Shown here one piece after another: positions 32,837-42,158 of a DNA stretch of 64,000 bases; within the stretch, counting starts at the first letter, position 1, and the number at the start of each line of letters is the position of its first letter. The position numbers and the translations under genes were made by a program. This DNA comes from CAZXFH01 sp964640055. GTDB lineage: Bacteria > Fidelibacterota > UBA2242 > JAFGTP01. The notes beneath the pieces were generated by a model. That model saw only the letters and a program-made list of their open reading frames with translations, did no database searches and was not told the DNA's origin. The stretch lies in assembly GCA_964640055.1 (NCBI GenBank), contig CAZXFH010000006.1, forward strand, positions 32,745-96,744, in the 5' to 3' direction.

Positions 32837-33583
32837 ATGCTGAATTTACTATTGCGATTTAGACTTACTATTATGGCTTTAATATTACTAAACGGTCTGA
32901 TCCTGGCCAAGGATACGCCCCAGAAATTATTTGAGAAGGGTCATTACCAGGATGCATTGAAATACTATGACCGGATTTTAAAACAGCATCCCGATTGGGA
33001 GGCCGCTCATTTCGGCAAAGGAGCGGTCCTGTATAAAAAAGGTGAAATCCAGGAAGCATTAAAAGAATTTGAACGCGCTATCGGAAGTGAGAATTCAGAA
33101 CAGAAAGCGGCCGCATTTTATAATGCTGGCAATGCTTTGTTAAAATCCAATCGGTTACAGGAGGCACTCCAATTTTATAAAAGATCGCTGGAGGTCAATC
33201 CCCGGGATTTCGATGCCAAGCATAACTATGAACTGGCCCGCCGCATGCTACAACAACAACAGACCAATCAATCTTCCGGAGGAGATCAGCAACCGGATCA
33301 GGAGCAACAGCAAAAGCAATCGAACCAATCCCCCGGGGATCAGGAAAAGCAGCAAAAGCAGCCGAAAAAAGAACAGCAGGACAAAGCATCTGATCAGCAA
33401 AAGAAAGAATCCCGGTCCAGGCAAAAATCCCAGCCCCAACCGTCTCAGCAGGAGCAGAAAAAGGAACAGAAGCAACAAGATGCGGCCAAAATATTAAATG
33501 CCTTAAAGGACAATGAAAAGGATTTGATCAAGAAGCGGTTAAAGAGCAAATATCAGGGCGTTAAACGCGAAAAGGATTGGTAA
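32837..33583 (+). CDS. batC: BatC: TPR protein with glutamine/lysine-rich tail
   Basis: 248 residues: an N-terminal signal or anchor (LTIMALILLNGLILA), then three TPR units (about 25-140; KYYDRILKQHPDWEAAHFGK, ALQFYKRSLEVNPRDFDAKH). A low-complexity segment rich in Gln, Lys, Ser and Pro runs from about 140 to 220. A short charged end (KDNEKDLIKKRLKSKYQG) resembles the conserved end of BatC. TPRs likely mediate contacts among Bat proteins in the periplasm. The tail's CAG/AAG-rich DNA makes open frames on both strands that are artefacts. Confidence 0.88.
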   Translation: MLNLLLRFRLTIMALILLNGLILAKDTPQKLFEKGHYQDALKYYDRILKQHPDWEAAHFGKGAVLYKKGEIQEALKEFERAIGSENSEQKAAAFYNAGNALLKSNRLQEALQFYKRSLEVNPRDFDAKHNYELARRMLQQQQTNQSSGGDQQPDQEQQQKQSNQSPGDQEKQQKQPKKEQQDKASDQQKKESRSRQKSQPQPSQQEQKKEQKQQDAAKILNALKDNEKDLIKKRLKSKYQGVKREKDW

Positions 33584-33591
33584 GTATCAAC

Positions 33592-35451
33592 ATGTCCCCA
33601 ACATATTTCAGATGGCAGGCTATAGTGATATTTTTACTTGTTTGGACCGCTTGGAAGCCCTTAGTGGCAACGGATATTAATCTGTCAGCCACCGTGGACC
33701 GACAACATATTACCACGGAAGATATTATCACTTATACAATTGAAATTAAGGGAACCCAAAAGTTTCCCAATATTCCGGCCCCGCAGAGCAAGGATTTTGT
33801 GGTTATTTCCGGGCCTTCCCAGTCCAGCCGGGTGCAGATCATTAACGGCCAGATGTCAGCCAGTAAATCCATTCAGTGGCGGCTGGCTCCCACCCGCAGC
33901 GGAGAATTAACCATTGGGCCGGTGGAGATGGTTGTGGATGGTGAGCGGTATTCGACCAAGCCCTTGACCATTTATGTCCGGAAGAGTGGTCAGGCTACCG
34001 ACCAAGCCCGCAGATCGGCCCCGTCGCAGCCGGAAGAAAAGGAGACGCGGCAGACCGGGGAGTCGGATGGGCCCGAGATATTTTTGCGTGCCGCAGCTAA
34101 TAAATCCAGGGTTTTTAAAGGTGAGGAGATAATTGTTTCTTTTAACCTCTATTTCCGACCTCATATCAAAACTTTCTCACGGGAAAAGTTACCGGATGCC
34201 AAAGGCTTCTGGACGGAATCCTTTCCCCCGGTAAGTCAGCCGCAAATTGAGAAGGTCAGATATCAGGGAAAGCAGTATAATAAGGCGACTTTACAACGGT
34301 TGGCCCTGTTTCCGACAACCAGCGGTAAACTCACCATTGATCCCATGGTAATAAATTGTGAAGTGGTAGTGCCCCGCAAATCGCGTTCTCCTCTGAATGA
34401 TTTTTTTAATGATCCCTTTGCGGACCATCCCATTTTTAAGCATACCCAAATAGAACGGCTTCATTCACAGCCGCTTACTATTCAGGTTGCATCATTACCC
34501 TCGGCAGGAAAACCCAGTGTCTTTGGCGGATTAGTTGGTCAATATACCATCAATGCTGATGTGGATACCCACGAAACCTCTCTGGATAAGGCCATCACTT
34601 TAACCTATAATATCAGCGGGCAGGGCAATATCAATGCGGTGGTCATTGATGGTCCGGAGTTACCCAATTCCGTGGAATTATTTGATCCCAGTGTGAAAAG
34701 AACAGTGCACAATAAGGGATCCCATATTCGGGGAACAGTGACCTATGAATATGTTTTAATTCCCCGGACCCCGGGACTATTGGAGATACCCCCCCTCCGT
34801 TTATATTATTTCGATCCCGCCCAAGAGAAGTATCTTTATCAAGAGGCATCCGGATTTGACATCAGAATTCATCCGAAAAGAGAATATCTATCAGACCGTA
34901 ATTATCCGCTCAGAAAAGAGGAGGTGGCCCTGCTGGGTAAAGACATTCGTTTTATTCGTAAGAGTGGAGTTAACTGGCAGCGCATGGATGCCGGACCCTT
35001 TACATCTGTCTGGTTCTGGATGATCAACAGCGTTGCCTTGGTTATTATTATAGCTGTTTTGGGTATCCATTTCAGAAATGAAAAGTTGGTCAACAATGTT
35101 GCTCTGGCGCGTAAGAAAAGAGCTTGGCGGGTTGCCCAGGAGCGATTGGAACAAGCCGGGCAAGCCCTAAATAATGAGGAATGGGAGGCCTTTCTGAGTC
35201 ACTCCAACCGGGCTTTGATCGGGTTTGTGGGCGATAGACTGAACCTGCCGGATTCGGGTGCCAGTATGCAGGCAGTGATGGAAGCCCTGGACAATCAGGG
35301 AATCGACGCCGGGCCAGTAAAGCAGGTGGAAGCCATATTAAATAAAGTTGCGCAGGCCCGTTTTTCTCCTGATAAAACCCAGCGTGGTAATTATCACGAG
35401 TTACATACTGAGAATAAACGCATTATCAGCGAACTTAGCAGGCGGTTATAA
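33592..35451 (+). CDS. batD: BatD: large periplasmic protein with C-terminal membrane anchor
   Basis: About 619 residues from ATG at 33592; an upstream TTG at 33577 overlaps batC and is less likely. A signal peptide (AIVIFLLVWTAWKPLVA) is followed by a series of immunoglobulin-like beta domains, starting with the typical oxygen-tolerance domain (LSATVDRQHITTEDIITYTI). A transmembrane helix near 485-505 (MINSVALVIIIAVLGIHF) and a cytosolic helical tail finish the protein. This matches the BatD family and its position in the cluster. No enzymatic motif is seen; it is presumably structural. Confidence 0.92.
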   Translation: MSPTYFRWQAIVIFLLVWTAWKPLVATDINLSATVDRQHITTEDIITYTIEIKGTQKFPNIPAPQSKDFVVISGPSQSSRVQIINGQMSASKSIQWRLAPTRSGELTIGPVEMVVDGERYSTKPLTIYVRKSGQATDQARRSAPSQPEEKETRQTGESDGPEIFLRAAANKSRVFKGEEIIVSFNLYFRPHIKTFSREKLPDAKGFWTESFPPVSQPQIEKVRYQGKQYNKATLQRLALFPTTSGKLTIDPMVINCEVVVPRKSRSPLNDFFNDPFADHPIFKHTQIERLHSQPLTIQVASLPSAGKPSVFGGLVGQYTINADVDTHETSLDKAITLTYNISGQGNINAVVIDGPELPNSVELFDPSVKRTVHNKGSHIRGTVTYEYVLIPRTPGLLEIPPLRLYYFDPAQEKYLYQEASGFDIRIHPKREYLSDRNYPLRKEEVALLGKDIRFIRKSGVNWQRMDAGPFTSVWFWMINSVALVIIIAVLGIHFRNEKLVNNVALARKKRAWRVAQERLEQAGQALNNEEWEAFLSHSNRALIGFVGDRLNLPDSGASMQAVMEALDNQGIDAGPVKQVEAILNKVAQARFSPDKTQRGNYHELHTENKRIISELSRRL

Positions 35452-36219
35452 ATGCACAGTAAAATAAAAATAACAGCTCTGATTCTGGGAATCCTCTCCA
35501 TCAACCAGGCCGGACCAACCAGCGAAGCCGTGGCTTTCTTCCAAAAAGGGAATACTGCTTATCAAGCGGAAAATTATCAAGAAGCGATTGAGATCTATCA
35601 GACACTGTTAGATAATGGTTATCACAGTGGGGCTTTATATTACAATTTAGGTAATGCCTATTACAAAATTGGAGAGATTGGTGAGGCCATCTTAAATTAT
35701 AAACGTGCCCTGAAATGGCGACCTCATGATAGTAATATTCAGTTCAATCTGAGATTAGCGCAGTTATTGGTCAAGGACCGGATTGAAGGGCCCCCGGAAT
35801 TTTTTCTTTTTCGCTGGCACGGAAAATTTATCAATTTACTCTCCTCCAAGGGATGGGGCGGGTTGTTTTCGGCGGTTTTTTTATTAACGGCCCTGTGGAC
35901 AGCGCTTTATTATCATTGGGACTGGAAACGCTTTCATTGGATTGCGAAACGGGGAATGATTGTTCTGATTCTGCTGGGGTTGCTTACTTTGTATGCACTG
36001 ATTACGCGTTATAATCTGGAAGTCAATCGGCATCAGGGTGTCATTGTAAGTCAGAGTGTGCGTAGTTTGGCAGCACCGCAAACCGGCAGTACGGAATTAT
36101 TTATTATTCATGAAGGCACGGAGGTGGAAATTCTGGATCGGGACGCTAAATGGATTAAAATTGAATTGATAGACGGTAAACAGGGCTGGATACCGCAAGA
36201 TGATATCGGTATTATTTAG
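35452..36219 (+). CDS. batE: BatE: TPR and SH3-like domain protein
   Basis: 255 residues starting directly after the batD stop. A signal-like N-terminus is followed by TPRs (FFQKGNTAYQAENYQEAIEI, GALYYNLGNAYYKIGEIGEA), two transmembrane helices (about 130-150 and 165-185) and a C-terminal bacterial SH3 domain (EGTEVEILDRDAKWIKIELI, ending GWIPQDDIGII). This order is the BatE layout. It closes the batABCDE cluster. The 100 bases after it show no clear terminator. Confidence 0.9.
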   Translation: MHSKIKITALILGILSINQAGPTSEAVAFFQKGNTAYQAENYQEAIEIYQTLLDNGYHSGALYYNLGNAYYKIGEIGEAILNYKRALKWRPHDSNIQFNLRLAQLLVKDRIEGPPEFFLFRWHGKFINLLSSKGWGGLFSAVFLLTALWTALYYHWDWKRFHWIAKRGMIVLILLGLLTLYALITRYNLEVNRHQGVIVSQSVRSLAAPQTGSTELFIIHEGTEVEILDRDAKWIKIELIDGKQGWIPQDDIGII

Positions 36220-36319
36220 GGTGTGGCAGGCTTGTATCATAATAGCAGCTCCCGGGTATTGAAGCTTTTCATAAACCCTAGATATTTTGTATATTTCCAA
36301 AGGAATAAATAGACGTAAG

Positions 36320-36799
36320 ATGAGCAAAAGTAACATCCTAATAATATTTTTACTGATTCTGGTTACTCTGGTAAGCAGTTTTGCCCAGGAAAAGCTGGCT
36401 AAGCAAAAAGAAACATTCGATCCCATGTCCTTGAATGACCCGTCGCTACCGATTTTGGACGGTTCCATGATCTATGAGGTGATCACCGATCTTCAGAAAA
36501 AAACCCAGGCTGACCTGGTAGACAGTATTTGTATTGTCGAAAAAATGGGCTGGAAGGTTCAGTTCTTCTCCACGGAAGATTTTTATCTGGCGGATAGTAT
36601 CTATAGCCTCGCACAATCTTTATTCGATAATGAAGTTCAGAAAGTATATAATTCGCCTTATTATAAATTGCGTGTCGGCAACTGTGAGACCCGTTCGGAA
36701 GCCGAGGAACTGTTACAAGTTGTACGTGAAGAAGGCTTTGATAGTGCCTGGATATTAAGTACTCGTATTAAAGTCAAAGAAAAGAAATACGTGTATTAA
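36320..36799 (+). CDS. SPOR-domain exported protein
   Basis: 159 residues from ATG at 36320, giving a clear signal peptide (ILIIFLLILVTLVSSFAQ). The C-terminal 75 residues look like a SPOR domain: WKVQFFSTEDFYLADSIYSL, then YYKLRVGNCETRSEAEELLQ and GFDSAWILSTRI. SPOR domains bind denuded peptidoglycan at division sites, so this may be a periplasmic septal or cell-wall protein. An upstream in-frame start at 36287 adds 11 residues and spoils the signal peptide. Confidence 0.85.
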   Translation: MSKSNILIIFLLILVTLVSSFAQEKLAKQKETFDPMSLNDPSLPILDGSMIYEVITDLQKKTQADLVDSICIVEKMGWKVQFFSTEDFYLADSIYSLAQSLFDNEVQKVYNSPYYKLRVGNCETRSEAEELLQVVREEGFDSAWILSTRIKVKEKKYVY

Positions 36800-36834
36800 T
36801 TTTATTTTCAAAAATTTTATAAGGAATAAAGAGT

Positions 36835-37584
36835 ATGTCAGGTCATTCAAAGTGGAGTACAATCAAAAGGAAGAAGGCTGCCGAGGATGCGAAACGGGGC
36901 AAAATATTTACCAAGATTATTAAAGAGATCCAGATTGCGGCAAAATTGGGCGGTGGAGACGAAGAAACCAATCCCCGCCTCAGGAACGCCATTCAAGCGG
37001 CCAAAGATGCCAACATGCCAAAAGATAATATTGAAAGGGCTATTAAAAAGGGGACTGGTGAACTGGAAGGCATTAATTATGAAGAGTACACCTATGAAGC
37101 CTACGGCCCGGCTGGTGTGGCAATTTTAATGGAGATTCTGACTGATAACAAAAACCGGACGGTATCAGAGATCAGACATATTATGGATAAGTATGGCGGT
37201 AAGCTGGCCACCAACGGTAGTGTGGCCTGGATGTTTGATCCCAAGGGTAAAATGTTCGTTGAACAGGAAAAATGTCCCGAGGATGAGGCTTTTTTGGCGG
37301 CTTCCGATGCCGGGGCAGAGGATTTTTCAACCGCAGATAATGTTCACGAAATCACCACGGATCCCAAAGAATTGCATGCGGTGAGAGAAAAGCTGGAAGC
37401 TAAAAATATACCTATCAGTGAATCCGCACTGGATATGGTCCCCCAAAGCACTGTTAAAATAGAGCGGGATTTGGCCCCGAAGATCCTCGCTCTGATGGAA
37501 GAATTGGAGGATCATGAAGATGTACAAAGAGTATTTTCCAACTTTGATATCGATGACGAAATATTAGCGGAGCTGCAGGATTAA
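36835..37584 (+). CDS. yebC: YebC/PmpR family translation/regulatory protein
   Basis: 249 residues, standard for the YebC/TACO1 family, starting with the diagnostic MSGHSKWSTIKRKKAAEDAK. GGDEETNPRLRNAIQAAKDANMPKD, split over two helices, and the C-terminal VFSNFDIDDEIL are typical. Members act as transcription regulators or, more recently shown, help ribosomes through proline stretches. AAGGAATAAAG lies before ATG. ruvC follows by two bases, a widely conserved order (yebC-ruvC-ruvA). Confidence 0.96.
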   Translation: MSGHSKWSTIKRKKAAEDAKRGKIFTKIIKEIQIAAKLGGGDEETNPRLRNAIQAAKDANMPKDNIERAIKKGTGELEGINYEEYTYEAYGPAGVAILMEILTDNKNRTVSEIRHIMDKYGGKLATNGSVAWMFDPKGKMFVEQEKCPEDEAFLAASDAGAEDFSTADNVHEITTDPKELHAVREKLEAKNIPISESALDMVPQSTVKIERDLAPKILALMEELEDHEDVQRVFSNFDIDDEILAELQD

Positions 37585-37586
37585 TC

Positions 37587-38081
37587 TTGAGTCAAGATGA
37601 GCAATGTATCCTGGGTATTGATCCCGGATTAAAGGCTACAGGATATGGTTTGATAAAGCAAAAAAACAGGCAGCTGAATTGTCTGGAAAGCGGCACTATT
37701 CAGACCGATCCCAAGCTGCCTTTTCCTAAACGACTGATGGAAATATATAATAATATTACGCGCCTCATTCAGCTCTGGCAACCGGATATGATGGCCATTG
37801 AAGAATCGATATATGCACAGAACGTACACACCGCCCTCAAGCTGGGGCACGCCCGGGGCGTCGCTCTCTTGGCTGCTGCCAATGCCGGTATTGATATTTT
37901 TGAATATTCACCCAAGAAAATCAAAGTATCCCTCACCGGGAATGGAGCGGCACATAAAGAGCAGGTAAGATTCATGGTCACCAATCTTTTACGATTAAAA
38001 AACAAGCCGGCATCGCTGGACAGTTCCGATGCTTTGGCCGCTGCCCTTTGTCATTTAAATCAAAATTACAGGACGGACTAG
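37587..38081 (+). CDS. ruvC: Holliday junction endonuclease RuvC
   Basis: 164 residues, starting with TTG at 37587 (AGGA six bases upstream; no in-frame ATG is suitably placed). The RNase H-fold catalytic acids are visible: Asp in LGIDPGLKATGYG, Glu in MMAIEESIYA and the Asp pair in LDSSDALAAALCH. It resolves Holliday junctions as a dimer with RuvAB. Its TAG stop overlaps the ruvA GTG start by one base. Confidence 0.96.
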   Translation: MSQDEQCILGIDPGLKATGYGLIKQKNRQLNCLESGTIQTDPKLPFPKRLMEIYNNITRLIQLWQPDMMAIEESIYAQNVHTALKLGHARGVALLAAANAGIDIFEYSPKKIKVSLTGNGAAHKEQVRFMVTNLLRLKNKPASLDSSDALAAALCHLNQNYRTD

Positions 38082-38674
38082 TGTTTGCATATCTTAATGG
38101 AAAGGTCACTTATAAGGAACCCACGGCAGTAATTATTGATATCAATGGAGTCGGGTATTCTGTGCGGATTCCTTTGTCTACCTTTCAAAGCCTACCTGAT
38201 CAAGGCCGGTCAGTAAAATTATATATTCATCATCACGTGCGGGAGGATGATCAAGCCCTGTTCGGCTTTGCCACGCAGGAAGAAAAAGAATTATTTTTAA
38301 TGTTAATTAATATTTCCGGAATAGGTCCCAAAATGGCGATCACTATGTTATCGGGCGCAACGCCTCAGGAATTCCGTAATCGCATTATCACTAACGATGT
38401 CAAGGCTCTGACTTTGATACCTGGGGTGGGCAAAAAAACGGCTCAGCGCATCATTATGGAATTAAAAGAGAAACTATCCGCGGTTGAAGCGGAGATGGAA
38501 CTGGACACTTCCGCGGCGCAAATACCGATCATCAATGAGGAAGCTTTAAAAGCATTGCTCTCCCTGGGATATAAGCGCAGCGAGTCTCTGCGCGCCCTGA
38601 AGAGGGCCTATACCGAGGTAGGAGAAAACGGGAATCTGGAAAAATATCTGAAAGTTGCCCTGAATAAAATTTAA
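38081..38674 (+). CDS. ruvA: Holliday junction DNA helicase subunit RuvA
   Basis: 197 residues from GTG at 38081. Domain I is an OB fold (FAYLNGKVTYKEPTAVIIDI). Domain II has two helix-hairpin-helix motifs (LINISGIGPKMAITML, LTLIPGVGKKTAQRIIMELK). A linker and domain III (EEALKALLSLGYKRSESLRA) bind RuvB. The start is set by the overlap with ruvC; longer in-frame starts lie inside ruvC. ruvB is not adjacent: the next gene is gcvT. Confidence 0.96.
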   Translation: MFAYLNGKVTYKEPTAVIIDINGVGYSVRIPLSTFQSLPDQGRSVKLYIHHHVREDDQALFGFATQEEKELFLMLINISGIGPKMAITMLSGATPQEFRNRIITNDVKALTLIPGVGKKTAQRIIMELKEKLSAVEAEMELDTSAAQIPIINEEALKALLSLGYKRSESLRALKRAYTEVGENGNLEKYLKVALNKI

Positions 38675-38685
38675 GAGGAATTTTT

Positions 38686-39780
38686 ATGAGTGGCACCAAA
38701 CAAACACCCTTATATCGTAAACATCAGGAATGCAATGCGAAGCTGGTACCCTTTGCTGGTTATGAAATGCCTGTCCAGTATGTCGGTATCATGCAGGAAC
38801 ACCGGCGTGTCCGTCAAAGTGTGGGAATTTTCGATGTGTCCCATATGGGTGAGTTCCGTATCTCCGGAGAGAGGGCGGAAGAATTTCTCAATAGAATGAC
38901 CCTCAATGATGTCAGCAAATTAAAAGTTGGTAAGGCCCAATATTCGGCCATGTGTTATCCCGACGGTGGCTTGGTGGATGATCTGATTGTCTATAAATTT
39001 GACGACCATTATATGATAGTGGTCAATGCAGCGAATATTGATAAGGATTATGCCTGGCTGGAAGAGCATCTCATGAATGGCGTGGATTTGGTGGATATGA
39101 CCGATTCAACCGGACTACTGGCTGTGCAGGGTCCTAAATCCATTGACACTTTACAGAAATTGACCGAGATTAATTTGTCAGAAATTCCTTTTTATCAATA
39201 TATTGAGGGTGAGCTGGCCGGGAGTGAGATGATTATATCACGAACAGGTTATACTGGGGAAAAGGGCTTTGAACTCTATCATGATCCGGCGGACAGTGAA
39301 GAACTGTGGGAGAGTGTTATGGAAGCAGGTGATGAGTATGATATTCTGCCGGCCGGACTGGGCGCACGGGATACGCTGCGCATGGAAATGAAATATGCCC
39401 TTTACGGTAATGATATTGATAAAACCACGAATCCTCTGGAAGCCGGACTGGGTTGGATCACCAAACTGGAAAAGGGCGACTTTATCGGGCGGGATGCTCT
39501 CCTGAAAATAAAAGAACAGGGGATAAACCGGAAACTGGTGGCTTTTGAGATGATGGGTAAAGGCATCCCGCGTGAAGGCTATCCCATTTTAAAAGCAGGT
39601 CAGCGGATTGGTCAGGTGACCAGTGGTACCCAATCCCCTTCCTTGAATAAAGGTATCGGCTTGGGATATGTCGCCTATGAATATCGCTGGAGTGGCACTG
39701 AGATCATGATCCAAAGCCGCGGAAAAGAATTAAAGGCCATGATTATCAAACCACCCTTTGTACCTTCTAATACGACATGA
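38686..39780 (+). CDS. gcvT: Aminomethyltransferase (glycine cleavage system T protein)
   Basis: 364 residues. GcvT moves the aminomethyl group from lipoyl-GcvH to tetrahydrofolate, releasing ammonia and methylene-THF. Seen are FAGYEMPVQYVGIMQEHRRV, FDVSHMGEFRI with the folate-contacting region, RTGYTGEKGFELYHDP, LGARDTLRMEMKYALYGND and the C-terminal barrel (FVPSNTT end). No gcvH or gcvP is nearby and there is no glycine riboswitch in the 11-base gap upstream. It overlaps ftsK by four bases. Confidence 0.95.
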   Translation: MSGTKQTPLYRKHQECNAKLVPFAGYEMPVQYVGIMQEHRRVRQSVGIFDVSHMGEFRISGERAEEFLNRMTLNDVSKLKVGKAQYSAMCYPDGGLVDDLIVYKFDDHYMIVVNAANIDKDYAWLEEHLMNGVDLVDMTDSTGLLAVQGPKSIDTLQKLTEINLSEIPFYQYIEGELAGSEMIISRTGYTGEKGFELYHDPADSEELWESVMEAGDEYDILPAGLGARDTLRMEMKYALYGNDIDKTTNPLEAGLGWITKLEKGDFIGRDALLKIKEQGINRKLVAFEMMGKGIPREGYPILKAGQRIGQVTSGTQSPSLNKGIGLGYVAYEYRWSGTEIMIQSRGKELKAMIIKPPFVPSNTT

Positions 39781-42080
39781 GTATTAAACGACGTGAAATC
39801 ATCGGATTGATGTTAATTGCGCTGGGTTTGTTTATCCTACTCAGTTTAATTTCCCATGATCCCATGGAAGAACCAAGCATTTCAAAAAATGTGGTGGTCC
39901 ATAATTGGATGGGAATTATCGGTGTTTTTATTTCCCATTATTTGATTAAGTATACCTTGGGAGCGGCGGCCTTTATATTTCCGGTTTTAATTATTCTCTG
40001 GGGGTGGTGGGTTTTCGCGCGGCGCAACCTGGGTGTTTTACTGCGCTTTACACTCTATATATCCCTCTTAGCGCTGATCGTCGCTACAGCCCTGGCTTTG
40101 CCTGCGGTGGGGCAAAATATCACCAGCATGGTCGGCTTCCGCTATAGCGGTTTGGTAGGAGGAGTGCTGGCCAAAACACTGCATGATTTTCTCGGTTTTT
40201 ACGGGACTATAATAATTCTGGCCCTAGTCGCCTTAATAACAGTCCGTGGCTATTTTTCCTGGAGTTTTTACGGTCCGCTGGAACGGCTGCGCTTGAAACG
40301 GATCTCCCGCAAGACAGGTTCAAAAAGTGAGCATCCTGAAAAACGGCTAACTGATGTCCTGCCTGCAAAATCCAGGCGTAAAAAAGGATTGTTCAGACGA
40401 AGTGATAAAAAACCGAAACCGGTTGTGAAAGAGCAACCTGAGCCTGAACTTACCGATGCGGATATTAACCGGCCCATGGACCCCCCCGCACCCCGTAAAT
40501 CACAATCAAGAAAACGCAAAAGCGGTACTGTGGCCGAATCTAAAACCGCAGCTGTGCGGAAAATGTCTACTACCAGCGGTGAACCCCCGCAAGCAGACGC
40601 AGCTCAGAGAGAATATAATCTGCCTTCCGTGGATTTGTTGGATGAAGAACCAGCTGATGAGGCCAAGGTATCCCGTGATGAAATGATGGAGAATGCGCAA
40701 CGCCTGGAAGAAGCCCTAACGACCTTCAAAGTGGAAGGCAAAGTAGTCAATGTGGCGCCCGGGCCAATTATCACCCGCTATGAGATCGAACCGGCTTCCG
40801 GTGTGCGGGTCAGTAAGATCGCAGCGCTTTCCGATGATCTGGCCCGTATTTTAAAGGCCAAGCGAATTCGGATTGTGGCGCCGATTCCAGGCAAGTCAGT
40901 GGTGGGTGTCGAGATCCCAAACCGTCATCCGGCGACGGTATTTTTCCGGAGTGTTGTGGAATCCCATCAGTTTAAAAATTCAACCTCAAAATTGACCATT
41001 GCCCTGGGTAAAACCATTGCCGGGGATGTGTACACCGTGGATTTGTCCAAGATGCCGCATTTGCTGATTGCCGGTGCCACCGGATCGGGAAAGAGTGTCT
41101 GCATTAATATGATCATCTCCAGTATTCTATATCGTGCTAAACCCAATGAGGTAAAGTTTGTATTGGTCGATCCCAAAAAATTGGAATTATCAACCTATAA
41201 ATCACTGGTCAGTTATCATCTGATCACCAGCGAAGATCTGGATGAATATGTGGTCACCCGGGCGGATAATGCCATTGTGGCCTTACGGTCGATTGAAATG
41301 GAGATGGAACGGCGTTATGATATTCTGTCCGGCGCTACGGTCAGAAACATTGAAGAATACAATAAAAAGGTCATCAAGGGGCATCTGGACAAGGAATATT
41401 TGCCTTATATTGTTATTGTTATTGATGAGTTGGCTGATCTGATGGTCACCTCTGCCAAGGAAGTGGAAGACCCGATCACCCGGCTGGCCCAAATGGCCCG
41501 TGCGGTAGGGATCCATTTGATTATTGCCACGCAGCGTCCTTCGGTCGATGTGATTACCGGAGTGATCAAAGCCAATTTTCCGGCCCGCATTGCCTTTCAG
41601 GTGACCTCTAAAATAGATTCGCGCACGATTCTGGATATTAACGGGGCCGAAAAATTATTAGGGCGGGGAGATCTGCTGTTGACCACTCCGCAGTCCCCGG
41701 AACCAAAACGCCTCCACAGTGCTTATATTTCCCTGGACGAATTGAACCGGATCCTGGAGCATATCAGCGCCCAGCCCAAACCGGAAGAGATGGCTTTACC
41801 TTCGGTAGAAGAGGAGGATGATCATCTGCCCGGGGATGTCAGTCAGGAGCGGGACGAACTGTTTGACCGCGCTTTACGCTTGGTAGTAACTCATCAGCAA
41901 GGCTCAGCCTCCCTATTACAGCGACGGCTGCGCATCGGCTATGCACGGGCCGCCCGCATCATTGATCAACTGGAAGACGCTGGGATCGTAGGCCCCTTCA
42001 CCGGGAGTAAAGCCCGCGATGTACTGGTTGATGAAAATTATCTGGAAGACCTGGGTCCTCAAAATGACCTGCAGGAATAA
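39777..42080 (+). CDS. ftsK: DNA translocase FtsK/SpoIIIE
   Basis: 767 residues. Four or five N-terminal helices (to about 165) anchor it at the septum. A charged, low-complexity linker follows (about 170-290). The motor has Walker A GATGSGKSVCIN near 433-444, Walker B YIVIVIDELADLM, and ATQRPSVDVITGVIKANFPA. A C-terminal gamma winged helix (SLLQRRLRIGYARAARIIDQ) would read KOPS-like sequences. It pumps chromosome ends apart at division. Length is on the short side for Gram-negatives because the linker is short. Confidence 0.96.
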   Translation: MSIKRREIIGLMLIALGLFILLSLISHDPMEEPSISKNVVVHNWMGIIGVFISHYLIKYTLGAAAFIFPVLIILWGWWVFARRNLGVLLRFTLYISLLALIVATALALPAVGQNITSMVGFRYSGLVGGVLAKTLHDFLGFYGTIIILALVALITVRGYFSWSFYGPLERLRLKRISRKTGSKSEHPEKRLTDVLPAKSRRKKGLFRRSDKKPKPVVKEQPEPELTDADINRPMDPPAPRKSQSRKRKSGTVAESKTAAVRKMSTTSGEPPQADAAQREYNLPSVDLLDEEPADEAKVSRDEMMENAQRLEEALTTFKVEGKVVNVAPGPIITRYEIEPASGVRVSKIAALSDDLARILKAKRIRIVAPIPGKSVVGVEIPNRHPATVFFRSVVESHQFKNSTSKLTIALGKTIAGDVYTVDLSKMPHLLIAGATGSGKSVCINMIISSILYRAKPNEVKFVLVDPKKLELSTYKSLVSYHLITSEDLDEYVVTRADNAIVALRSIEMEMERRYDILSGATVRNIEEYNKKVIKGHLDKEYLPYIVIVIDELADLMVTSAKEVEDPITRLAQMARAVGIHLIIATQRPSVDVITGVIKANFPARIAFQVTSKIDSRTILDINGAEKLLGRGDLLLTTPQSPEPKRLHSAYISLDELNRILEHISAQPKPEEMALPSVEEEDDHLPGDVSQERDELFDRALRLVVTHQQGSASLLQRRLRIGYARAARIIDQLEDAGIVGPFTGSKARDVLVDENYLEDLGPQNDLQE

Positions 42081-42088
42081 AAGCGGTC

Positions 42089-42104
42089 TGTGATCACTGT
42101 CACG
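42089..42104 (+). promoter_or_regulatory. CRP/FNR-type palindrome upstream of lolA
   Basis: TGTGA-N6-TCACG at 42089-42104 matches the CRP-family consensus TGTGA-N6-TCACA in nine of ten positions. It lies 55 bases before the lolA ATG, with AT-rich sequence that could hold a -10 element between. A single site in 64 kb may be chance. Confidence 0.3.
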
Positions 42105-42158
42105 TGCGTATTAGATAAAATATTATTAATTGAATAGATAAACTTTCGGTCAGATAGA

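Noticed and set aside
33248..33497. Long open frames on both strands over the batC tail
   Set aside because: They are artefacts of CAG/AAG-rich low-complexity coding for the Gln/Lys-rich end of BatC; the leucine-rich antisense product is not a real membrane protein.
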